Of a stretch of DNA of 64,000 bases, positions 11,057 through 21,660 are shown piece after piece (the stretch's first letter is position 1; every line of letters starts with the position of its first letter). The notes below the pieces were generated by a model. It ran no database searches. It saw only the letters and a program-made list of their open reading frames with translations, and was not told where the DNA came from. The translations under genes were made by a program, and so were the position numbers. The stretch comes from Phorcus lineatus (taxonomy: Eukaryota; Mollusca; Gastropoda; Trochida; Trochidae), in the NCBI GenBank assembly GCA_921293015.1, contig OV121081.1:48261877-48325876 (forward strand), given 5' to 3'.

Positions 11057-13965
11057 ACCGAAAATGATTTTGAAAATGGCTGCCAATAATATTTTATTGA
11101 TACGCGATATATTCTCCTACAACTACAGATGCTACAGATGATTAATGAGATTGACCACTGAAGATAATACATTTGTCATAAGCTTAATTTTTGGGGGGAA
11201 ATGATAACAAATTTATTTTTTAAAAAGTGCTACTGCCCCTTTAAAGAATTTCACTTAGCATTCAGACAGTATTTAGTGAATGAGGTGATTATTACGTTAT
11301 TAAATAGAATTTCACAGTTATTGTTCATTGGTTTTCACTACATTTGTTTCATTGTCAACCTTTTTTTGATAATTTCACTTTTATTAGTTTACCATAAACT
11401 AGTTATATAAACTTATACGGAAAACAATGATAAACGTTGTAATGTATAGAGCTTATTGTGCTCAGTGTATAGCCTGAACTCGGTTCCTCGCCCATGTCGT
11501 TAACACCTCCCTGGGAGTGTGTTTATTAGGGCAATAAACTAATTAACAGCTGATAGTGCTATCTTTGTAATTATCAACCCAAGGTTATTTTACTTGTATA
11601 TTTCATAAAAAATGTTAAAGTCATTTTACTCTTCTTCTTTGAAGTAATATTGATAACATTATCTGTTATAAACATATAATACATACTTAATTATTTTTGA
11701 CAAATAGCAGTTTTTTCACCTCGTCACACAAGTAAAGTTGGTATTTCACACCTGAGTAAGCCACACGTTAAAAATCCATTTTAACCATGTCATTATAAAT
11801 AAGGTTCTAAATTGCGAAACTTGGGGGGTGCAATTTTCCGGTTTTCGATCACTTAACCTGTTTTGTTGCCAACATTACGAACTGATCATGATAAACATTG
11901 AGATGTTAATTTTTTTTTAAACTATTCACAAACAACATTTTATGTGCCCCTTTAAAAGAAACATTAGGTAAAGATTTTTTAACATATTTAACAGTATTAC
12001 TTACGACAAATTGTGTACAAAAATATTAAAATGCAACCTTTTTTAAAAGAAAGTTGGGAAAACGTGGCCGGTGCCAGTTGTGTCTTAAGAGTTAAACAAA
12101 TGATAAGGAGAAAAAGCTGCTTTCACTCTGGTTGAGATAACCAATTTTCGGTGATTTTTTCTACATTTTATAATATTATGGCGCCCTGATCATAGTGTTC
12201 AGTTACGACTGCCTGACATAATCAACATCCGTCATTATCAATATCAAGCTATCGTGAATCAAGCTGCAGCTAAACACAAAGAATCAAGCGAAGATGAACT
12301 GTCAGATGTCAACAATTATAGAGATTGAGACGCTTATCAACGTCCGTCATTATCAATATCAAGCTATCGTGAATCAAGCTGCAGCTAAACACAAGGAATC
12401 AAGCGAAGATGAGCTGTCAGATGTCACCAATTATAGAGATGGAGACGCTTATCAACATCCGTCATTATCAATATCAAGCTATCGTGAATCAAGATACAGC
12501 TAAACACAAGGAATCAAGCGAAGATGAATTGTCAGATGTCAACAATTATAGAGATGGAGACGCTTATCAACATCCGTCATTATCAATATCAAGCTATCGT
12601 GAATCAAGCTGCAGCTAAACACAAAGAATCAAGCGAAGATGAACTGTCAGATGTCAACAATTATAGAGATTGAGACGCTTATCAACGTCCGTCATTATCA
12701 ATATCAAGCTATCGTGAATCAAGCTGCAGCTAAACACAAGGAATCAAGCGAAGATGAGCTGTCAGATGTCAACAATTATAGAGATGGAGACGCTTATCAA
12801 CATCCGTCATTATCAATATCAAGCTATCGTGAATCAAGCTGCAGCTAAACACAAAGAATCGAGCGAAGATGAACTGTCAGATGTCAACAATTATAGAGAT
12901 GGAGACGCTTATCAACATCCGTCATTATCAATATCAAGCTATTGTGAATCAAGCTACAGCTGAACACAAAGAATCGAGCGAAGATGAACTGTCAGATGTC
13001 AACAATTATAGAGATGGAGACGCTTATCAACATCCGTCATTATCAATATCAAGCTATCGTGAATCAAGCTGCAGCTAAACACAAAGAATCGAGCGAAGAT
13101 GAACTGTCAGATGTCAACAATTATAGAGATGGAGACGCTTATCAACATCCGTCATTATCAATATCAAGCTATCGTGAATCAAGCTGCAGCTAAACACAAA
13201 GAATCAAGCGAAGATGAACTGTCAGATGTCAACAATTATAGAGATGTCCAGAGACGCTTATCAACATCCGTCATTAGCAATATCAAGCTATTGTGAATCA
13301 AGCTACAGCTGAACACAAGGAATCAAGCGAAGATGAACTGTCAAATGTCAACAATTATAGAGATGGAGACGCTTATCAACATCCGTCATTATCAATATCA
13401 AGCTATTGTGAATCAAGCTACAGCTGAACACAAGGAATCAAGCGAAGATGAACTGTCAGATGTCAACAATTATAGAGATGGAGACGCTTATCAACATCCG
13501 TCATTATCAATATCAAGCTATCGTGAATCAAGCTACAGCTAAACACAAGGAATCAAGCGAAGATGAACTGTCAGATGTCAACACTGATAGAGATGGAGAC
13601 GCTTATCAACATCCGTCATTATCAATATCAAGCTATCGTGAATCAAGCTACAGCTGAACACAAGGAATCAAGCGAAGATGAACTGTCAGATGTCAACAAT
13701 GATAGAGATGGAGACGCTTATCAACATCCGTCATTATCAGTATCAAGCTATTGTGAATCAAGCTGCAGCTATACACAAAGAATCAAGCGAAGATGAACTG
13801 TCAGATGTCAACAATGATAGAGACAGGGACACTTATCAACATCCGTCATTATCAATATCAAGCTATTGTGAATCAAGCGTCAGCTGAACACAAAAAAGTG
13901 AACTGTCAGATGTCAACAATGATAGAGACAGAGACACTAATTGATAAGTTGGATAGCCCTTTAAA
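11057..13965. mobile_element. Extra 2.9-kb segment in duplication copy A (probable insertion)
   Basis: Copy A and copy B align up to GTTCAGTTAAGAT (about 11027 and 24625) and again from CCACCCCTCCTGG / CCACCCCTTCCTTG (about 13990 and 24665). Only about 20-40 bases separate these anchors in copy B, against 2.9 kb here. The segment holds repeat words CTACTGCCCCTTTAAAG (about 11230) and GTGCCCCTTTAAAAG (about 11945), then the 115-bp array, and ends near AGCCCTTTAAAAGAT. No transposase, terminal inverted repeat or target duplication was identified. A non-autonomous element carrying a tandem array, as known for several molluscan elements, is possible but unproven. Confidence 0.6.
12222..13948. repeat. 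115-bp tandem array, about 15 units
   Basis: Units share CATCCGTCATTATCAATATC, then TCAAGCTAT(C/T)GTGAATCAAG, CAGCTAAACACAA and GAATCAAGCGAAGATGAACT. Spacing is 115 bp throughout except one unit near 13240, which carries a 4-bp insertion. Units at the 3' edge are more diverged and the last is deleted internally. Because 115 is not a multiple of three, the short open frames spanning two units are not a repeated protein domain. Confidence 0.95.
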
Positions 13966-14640
13966 AGATAAACCCTCCAAAGTGCTTCCTCCACCCCTCC
14001 TGGTTATGGCAAACTGAATGTACGATTATATCGTTCATTGAGCAGTTGTCTAGATTGTTAGTAGTGTTATTGAGATATCTCCAAATAGATAGAATAATAA
14101 GTTTGTCAGAAAATTTAAAAAAAATTTTGGGTTATTAATAATCATTGGCATTGTGTTCCGGTGATGACTTGTCGAGAAAAAATTGTTGACAGTCAATCGA
14201 CATGTGAGATGTCACCAGCATTTGGTGTCAAACTGGTGACTTTAGAAAATCGCTGACGACGGTTATGTTCGACAAGTCAAAATTCAACAAAAGTTAAGGC
14301 TGAATGATGCATGTACCTATTCATTGTTATATGGGAACAGTCCATTGTAATGATAAAACATATTCAATAACAACTTATTACTTACTATGTAAAATAACAG
14401 ATTTCATTTTTAAACAGTTAAACTATGAACATAAATTTTGCAATAATGATTAGAAATTTATATTGTCCGGGTTTTCGTTGGCTTTCATTAGTGAGAAATT
14501 GATTCAAAGTTTGAGAACTGCATCTAATAAACGTATAGCTAAACTTACTATAAGGGAATAAATAACGAAATTGAAAGAAAGATAATAATTTATAAAAATA
14601 CCATGGTATTTGATTTTTGTCGTCAAATTGATTGAACCCA

Positions 14641-16283
14641 ATGTCTTCTACCATCTACACTCCATTAATCAACAATATTTTGGTTAATTATTAATTTTAA
14701 AGCGGTTTAAGTGTAAAAATCAAGTAAAAGTGATGAAATCGAAATCGAAATTTTTTAAAGAAGAAATGAGGGATAAATAAATTGACTATTTAATTTTCTT
14801 ATGCTAAGAGATAAAAAAAAGACGAAGTAATGTAGATAATATCACCAATTCAAAATTTATTAAAACTTTAATCCTATGAGTAGCGATTTACTCAAACACA
14901 AGTAAATTCTAAATTAATGCTCTATAAGGCACGAGTTGAATGTGGTATGGCTTTGGTTGGAAATGGGAGTAATCATTGTTTTAACATTGATTCAAACAAA
15001 CATGTCAAATCTGTTACTGTCATTACTGTTACTGTTCAAACTGGTAACAGATTGGATATACATTGTTACAGTTCTGCTGAAGTAAAGCTGACTGGTCATA
15101 TAAATAGTTTTTGTCTTATACTTAGACCTCCCCTTGATATTTTTTTAATTGATTTCAAATATTTAAACGTTAACTTTTGTAAAATAATTGGAGCATCGAA
15201 CGACCAAAAACTTTTAGGTAACACTTTTGACGTAATGAAGTAACAGTTTTGACATGTGTTTACATTTCCTATTATTTATCTTCATTAAAGAATCATCAAG
15301 TTGTTATGTTCTTATTTTGTAAAAATATCCAGTTTCAACTATTCATCTGTTTTTAAAACTCACAATAAACATATATTTTCATCATTCATAGATTTTTCGA
15401 CATTGGGTAACAGATTTGACATAAGTGGTAACATTGCAAGGCTTATTACTCTTATTAAAGCCCACAAGTATATATTCATATGTAAAAACATGTAGAAAGA
15501 GTTTATGGTGATATAATTCCAAAAGATAAATGGCAAAGTGTTATCAGTATATATTTTAAGGATCTTCTGTGTAATTTTTTAGTCATTAACAAAATAAACT
15601 GTCCACTCGCTTACCGCAACTGTCCTAACAGTTACTGTCAAATGTCACTACTTTTATTTGCTAAAAAGTATAATTGCGTTATCAAAAACATGTTAATTGC
15701 AATTATTCTAAAATGGTGTTGATAAGCTTGGTTAGGCAAAATGAATATGAAGAGTAAACAATTTTCATGCAGCAATTGATAAATCTATAGCAAATGTTAA
15801 ACTTCTGTTAAGTTTAGATACTGTTCAATTATCTTATTACATATTTTTGCAAACTTTTACCATTCATAAAGGCACTTAATCATTATACGTGTGTATTTCC
15901 TCCTACAAGTCGTATAAATGAACAAAATTTTAAAACATTTATTGTTAACATCGTTTTATAATATTGGTAACAGAACTGACACATGACCACCAATTAGCGC
16001 ATTTATTGTTAATTGTACGTTAATTAGGCTAGATTAAGCGTGCATATTTCATATATGTAAAATTACACATTTTTCTGTAACTTTGCAAAAGTACTTCAAA
16101 ATAAAAAATAAAAATGTTTTGGGTTTTTGCTAAAATATATATAGATTTTTCGACATTGGGTAACAGGTTTGACATAAGTGGTAACAGTTCTGACATTGCA
16201 AGGCTTATTACTCTTATTAAAGCTGAATTCATCATGAAATATCCTCTTTTATTGTATCTTCCTTTGAATTCTAAGAATTATGG

Positions 16284-16334
<51 letters not shown>

Positions 16335-17137
16335 AAAATAAAATACTTCAGACGACACTTGCTGTAGATATCATTTTAATGATGACTGGATGCGTCGCAT
16401 TTCGACTTGATAACAAGTCTTTTCAACAGTCTTCATCACTGTAAAACTTTTGCATAACAATGGAGATATTTATTTTTGATAACACTTTTGACATAATGTA
16501 GTTACAGTTTTGACATAATCAAAAACTTGTTTACATAATTGTCTTAAATGCAAGTTTTATCAACTTTTTTCTTCTATTTATGTCATTTCCATATCTTTTA
16601 CTGCTGACAGGACTCCTCAGTTTCAATTGTTATCATTGTGCATAGATCTTCTGAAAGAGGCAACAGGTTGGACATTTGAATGTTTATTGTACAACTGAAA
16701 GTATCTTTTCAATTCTAATCTAATTTGTTTGACTTACACTTCAGAATAAACAACAAAAATGTTTTGGGTTTTCGCTCTCATATATATATATATATATCAA
16801 TGTATGTCATTGTTTATAATTTCTGGATAATTATGTCAAATATCTTAACTGATATAAACTGTTTTGGACAACATAACTGTATAAGACAGTCGATTAAACA
16901 GAATTTACAAAAACTTTCAATGAGACAACTGTATTTCATGTTTACCGTTACAACAGTATAATATATTTCAATGAAAATAAGAAAAACAACATGCATCCTT
17001 AATGTAATATAATTGGAAAATCGAAAAGGTAAGAATGCATAATCGGTTAAACACGCAAACGCGATTTCCCTTTTTAATAGATAAACTCCCAGGCAAAAGA
17101 AACGTTTCACTTTTATTTTTTTCATGAAAACATTAAG
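14641..17137. repeat. Non-coding region with a recurrent GTAACA-n-TTTGACAT motif
   Basis: Variants of GGTAACAGATTTGACATA occur near 15043, 15217, 15240, 15405, 15965, 16158, 16180, 16479, 16500 and 16650. An inverted version lies near 15617. About 75 bp around 15390-15460 is repeated at 16145-16222, and an AAAATGTTTTGGGTTTT word occurs at about 16110 and 16757. No protein gene is seen. The open frames at 14917-15243 and 16725-16961 lack recognisable domains. Confidence 0.55.
16285..16331. repeat. (TA)n microsatellite
   Basis: About 23 uninterrupted TA units. A shorter TA run lies at about 16780-16796. Confidence 0.98.
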
Positions 17138-18041
17138 ATGGCTCGAACGGGTTTTATTCGTAGCAGGAAATGATAGTATTACTGGCTAGACATAGGAAAG
17201 ACCAAGATCGGGAAGACCGAGGGTAATAACCGCTGCCGAAGATCGTTACATCAGGCAGATTCACCTCCGAAGCCGATTCGTAAGGGCGACGGCACTAGGT
17301 CATGCAATCAGCACAAGAACAACCCTGGCCTTCGTCGACTTCGTTTGGCTGGAGACGAGTCCATAGCCCTTTCCGTGGAATGGTTTTGACCTGTTTACAC
17401 CGTCAACGCAGATTACGATGGTCACGTACTGTACGCCGGTGGCAGGGACGTGACTGGGAGAGGGTGCTGCTTACAGATGAGAGCAGGTTTTGCCTAATCA
17501 GGAGCAATGGCAGGGTTCGAGTTTATCGACGAAAGGGCGAGCGTCTCGCGCGAAACTGCATTACAGAGGTTCACCCGTTTGGTGGCGTTCGCATCATGAT
17601 GTGGGGAGGGATTTGTGGCCAAATGACGACGCCGCTGGTTGTTTTGCGAGGGATTCTGACTGGCCAGCGATACATTGATGAGATACTGTGACCTAACGTC
17701 GTTCATTTCATCCAACAATGATATATCATTGATATTGCACGACAATGCAAGACCTCACACTGCCCGAATTGTTAGAGACTACCACAAAAACGCCAACGTC
17801 ACTATTGTGCTGTGGCCAGCCAGCTCACCAGATATAAACCCCATTGAACACCTTTGGAATCACCTTGACTTCCATTTGAGACTGCTAGTGCCATTTCCCA
17901 AACAACCAGCAGAAACGTGAGCAAGCTCTTTTAAACATATGAAACAGGATCCCTGCTGACGTCATCCGACGCCTGGCGACTTCAATGAGGAGGCGTGTAC
18001 TTGCATGCAATGATGCCAAGGGCAGTCACACACGCTACTGA
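17138..18041 (+). pseudogene. Broken Tc1/mariner-type transposase
   Basis: Fragments in changing frames reproduce a Tc1-like transposase. They start with MARTGFIRSRK followed by a stop, then GRPRVITAAEDRYIRQIHLR (helix-turn-helix linker). Next come LLTDESRFCL with the first catalytic Asp, GRVRVYRRKGER and MMWGGI. In another frame are HDNARPHTARIV with the second Asp, WPASSPDINPIEHLW with the third acidic residue, and a C-terminal SHTRY ending at TGA 18039-18041. The stop after residue 11 and shifts, including one near 17690, disable it. Terminal repeats were not located, so the element's full limits are unknown. Confidence 0.88.
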
Positions 18042-19660
18042 TGACAGACTCCGTGATTCCTGTGACTACTGAGAGTTTCTGTGCACTTGTGTTTTAACTC
18101 AACATTTGTGTAATTTTTTATGTTGACCACCTGTCTCTTTCCTTGTGTTTTGGGAAAAATTATATGCCGACATTTGGATTTTTTAAATAGAATATTGGAA
18201 AAGGATATCTGTTTACAAACAAATCGTCAGAATTCTCATATCTGCGTTTGTTTTAATTTAATAGACTTGAAAAATGAGTAAAACCTTTCTTTTGCCTGGT
18301 AGTTTAGAATTCCCAGTGGTAAATTATGTACACAGCTTCATCTAAAAAAACTCAGTCTCCTACTTGTGAATTTAAGTGCAAATATCATCATGTATTTGGA
18401 CTATGTTTGAACGTTCATTCGAATCACGCAAGGTCCTCGGCGATTTTGTATGTGGAGAATGTCGCAGAATGGTTAAGGTACAAAGCTACACTGAATTTCA
18501 GCGCAGTGCCACCAATGGTTCGATACTTCCATTCGATGCTCGCAGGTTTCACAGCAATGCATAGCCACAAAAGTGTAGCGGGCTTCCACCGTACAATTAT
18601 ACCAGAAGCCGTAATATTACTGAAATACTCTTGAAAGCGGCTTTAAATCCCAAATTACCTTATCCCACCAAGTCTGGTCGTCAACTCGATTACTTCAAAG
18701 ACCTGACAAAAGGTCATATTTTGTCCATGTGTACTGCAATATTTCTTGAACCAATCATATGTTTGTCACGTCATTGGCTCAAGTTTTTACTCCAACAAGA
18801 TGAATTAGACAGAAGGGGTTCAATTTTCAGAATTTCTGGTAATTCTATTTCGGACAAAAATGTGCATATAGACTATTTTCTACCTGTACATTGTTTTACA
18901 TGTAGCTCCAAAAAAAATTATATAAAATTGTGTCTGACGATGGTAAACACTTTTTTTAGATTTTGAGAGAAAGGTTAAAAATCAAAGTTTTAATGTTTTT
19001 CCTTCGACACTCCAGGAAACTGCTCAATCTACCTAGATTCAGATATACAATTCTACAAAACGTTATCACAGTCAATCAGTTGACTTTTTATAATTATGCA
19101 AGAAAAATGGTTTTAAATGAACAAATCACGTTTGGTGTCTTTGACAGGAATATGATGAAAGATCCTAAAAATGGACAAATAGAAACATATTATAACCTAC
19201 GTCAAGTTTTCAGTAACAGCGTGCCAACAAAGGCATAAATCACATACTTTTATATAATTTTTTTAAAATGATGGAGATACGTGGGTTATATGAAACATTT
19301 GTTTTATGAATAAACAATGATACAGACAATGTTCTTTTTTCTCTATAGTCTCTAATCTAAGACAATAATGAAAATATAACTGGAAATGAATTTTCAAGTT
19401 AAGATATATTGCTCTTTACAAGCATTTATCGTAAGCACTGAACTTAGACATGCAATGTTTGTATCTCTCAATGTGATTATTACTACGTGAGTTACAATGT
19501 CTAAACTAGAAACTGAACAAAACTATTTCAATAAGGATTCAATATCTATAAATGCATCTCAGCAATAGGAATATACATCGAGACGCGCAGACAAAACCTA
19601 GTCATTCGCGGACCAAATTATATTATCGCGTTTAAAATAAGGATAGCGGCGATCAAGGTT
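18042..19660. other. Non-coding DNA with a SINE fragment at about 18440-18560
   Basis: The part at 18478-18550 (GCTACACTGAATTTC, then ATGCTCGCAGGTTTC) matches the SINE body at 5470-5545. Two AT-rich open frames at 18631-18966 and 18963-19238 have no recognised domain and no splice or promoter support, so they are not called genes. Confidence 0.5.
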
Positions 19661-19789
19661 AACGAATGGTATTCTACATGTATACACAGTGCGCGTAATG
19701 AACAGAATTTCTAACGTATTGGTTGTTTGTAATTCGATCGTATCTTTCAGCTATTATGATATAATATATATCAAGTTTCAAGCAAAAAC

Positions 19790-19950
19790 CACAGGCGGCC
19801 ATTTTGGTGTAAACAACTTTTAAGCATTTGCGTAAGGGAAATTGACTTACATTGCATAATTGAACATGGCAAGTTCGTTTTAAAATCCTTATTTGAATTA
19901 AAAGTCATTGTCTTGAAATCGGTAACATTAATTTTCGTTTCTGTGTGCTC
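19790..19950. repeat. Dispersed repeat copy
   Basis: It contains GGCGGCCATTTTGGT, GTAAGGGAAATTGA and TCTTGAAATCGGTAACATTA, shared with 6400-6645 and 31780-32045. Confidence 0.55.
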
Positions 19951-20730
19951 AAGAACCTTCATACTCTCATGAACTACAACTAAGCTATAAACAGTTACTG
20001 AACAAGAGACATTGACAAACAAATTCATTATTGTGTCCAAACCTGTTACCACTATGTGGATTGACAGAAAATATCTCATAATTTTAGACAAGATTCTGAA
20101 ATATCCTTTTTATTTTAAAAATCTGGTTTGAAAATATATTATTTGAAACAGTCCTCCTTACGTACCTTCCTGGGGGCTTCTTCAAGAGATGGAGCACGTT
20201 TAAAAAGCTGTGTAATTTGACAGAATATTTCAATAAGAGGCCAAGGATCCTCTTCAGGCCTTCGACAAATTACTCACGATTGATAGTAACTCCATATGTC
20301 TGTCCAAATTTCAAAACAATTTCTCATTCTTGAAACACAAACGGCTATAACAAAAAACTTACAATTTTGTTACAGCTGTGAAAGATATATAGAAAGCTAG
20401 TCAAAAATGTTTAAAACCCTAATAACACTTTTAAGTTTGCTTAACATAATTTCATCGCACATATCTTTGGAAAATTTCACCCGTGAACGAAAATAAATCA
20501 AATCAAGCTTTTTCTGTGACTGAAAGTAACTCAAAGGATGTTTTATTCCATTCCTTAGAATAATGCTTCATATGTTTTGTCCCTCTTCATGTGGCCTCTT
20601 CACTGAATAAACGCCCGAATAATTTACCATACCCATTCAGTGTAAAGTGGAAAACAAGGCTTAGGTTAGAAAAAAGGTTTTATTCTCTTGTGTCCAGATT
20701 GCATTTTCTAATCAAATATCTCACCAAAGA

Positions 20731-21660
20731 TCAGAATTTAGTTTCACCAACCGTAAACACATTGATTCTCTTCCTAATAAAGTTATTCTGAACTTCGCGT
20801 CTGGCACGTTCCCTGAAGATGGTGTGGCAAAACACCTTCAGAAAGGCGTCTCTGAAAGGTCTATAATTTACAGCATATATGAAGACATTCCACAGACTGT
20901 TGGATAAAATGAATGTCATTCCAATTTGCAGCATAAGATAACTCTTTTTGTGCGTTATCATTTCAACAATTATGGTGATTGCTAATGGCACGTAGTTCAA
21001 AACGTAGACAAGAGTTGATAAGTACATTGTATATGTGAACTGTGTTGCTGGAACCTTCTGTCGTCCGCTATTTGATCGTGATTTTCTCAGCTCCAGTCGA
21101 ATTCTTATGAGGAAACCAAGGATGACGAAAACTGTTGACACAGCGAAGATTCCTGAAACAGAAGCTCCCGTTTTCTTAGTTTGGGAAGTGAAATAACCCA
21201 ACTCTTTGTTGCACGCCACATCCACGTTCACTATTGAAAGAATTATGAGTCGAATAATATTAAGGAGCAATCCGCTAGTCACTGCACAGGCGAATCTTTT
21301 TGGAGACATGATTTGGAGGTAATGTAAAGGCCAGCATACTGAAATGTACCGGTCCACAAGAGCGATTATGATGTTGATGATGTTCTGAGTAATAATGAAC
21401 GCCAGCATTTTCCCTCCAATATGCCCGACAATATCCGGATATACACAGGCACCCGCAATCTTAGACGGCACAATGAACAGCAAGAACACCAACCCAAAAG
21501 CAAGATCCCATACTCCCATAAATGCAATGTTCCATAACGTCGGGAGGTGGAGTTCACGAGACCTGATGATGACGATGATGACAATGCTGTTAGTGAACAA
21601 TACCAGAACAGCAAAGACAGAGTTCAAAACCACGAGCAAGATGTCCAAACCTTCCATCAT
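20731..21660 (-). CDS. Class A (rhodopsin-like) G protein-coupled receptor, copy B
   Basis: An intact intronless 309-residue receptor, same length as the copy at 7773-8702 with no indel needed over most of its length. Diagnostic positions are retained: N24, D52, DRY at 103-105, and the cysteine pair C72/C150. The unusual features are shared too: NVFIY in helix 7 in place of NPxxY, and no CWxP in helix 6. Differences cluster in helices 5 and 6, the third intracellular loop (RSNSGRQKVPA here against RSIRGRHVSTA) and the C-terminal tail. Helices 1-3 are nearly identical. That pattern fits a recent duplication with divergence in coupling regions, or gene conversion over the N-terminal half. Ligand and family are unknown. 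Confidence 0.9.
   Translation of the reverse strand: MMEGLDILLVVLNSVFAVLVLFTNSIVIIVIIRSRELHLPTLWNIAFMGVWDLAFGLVFLLFIVPSKIAGACVYPDIVGHIGGKMLAFIITQNIINIIIALVDRYISVCWPLHYLQIMSPKRFACAVTSGLLLNIIRLIILSIVNVDVACNKELGYFTSQTKKTGASVSGIFAVSTVFVILGFLIRIRLELRKSRSNSGRQKVPATQFTYTMYLSTLVYVLNYVPLAITIIVEMITHKKSYLMLQIGMTFILSNSLWNVFIYAVNYRPFRDAFLKVFCHTIFRERARREVQNNFIRKRINVFTVGETKF

Larger units (their letters stand above)
5980..14640. repeat. Segmental duplication, copy A
   Basis: Ordered similarity to 19660-25480 runs through non-coding flanks as well as the GPCR gene. Matching pairs include CATATCTTTCAGCTAT (about 6224 and 19740), TTACTGAACAA (6905 and 19995), the GPCR genes, GTTCAGTTAAGAT (about 11027 and 24625), GGTGTCAAACTGGTGA (about 14225 and 25057) and AACAGTCCATTGT (14337 and 25183). 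Copy A is longer because it holds an extra segment at about 11057-13965. Confidence 0.8.

Noticed and set aside
12294-14017. Many overlapping 65-77-codon open frames
   Set aside because: They are the same frame recurring every 115 bp in a tandem array. The unit length breaks the frame between units, so no repeat protein is encoded.
14917-15243. 108-codon open frame on the + strand
   Set aside because: It overlaps copies of the recurrent GTAACA motif and has no recognised domain.
18631-19238. Two adjoining open frames of 111 and 91 codons overlapping by four bases
   Set aside because: AT-rich composition, no recognised domain, no splice or promoter signals, and no second copy to show conservation.
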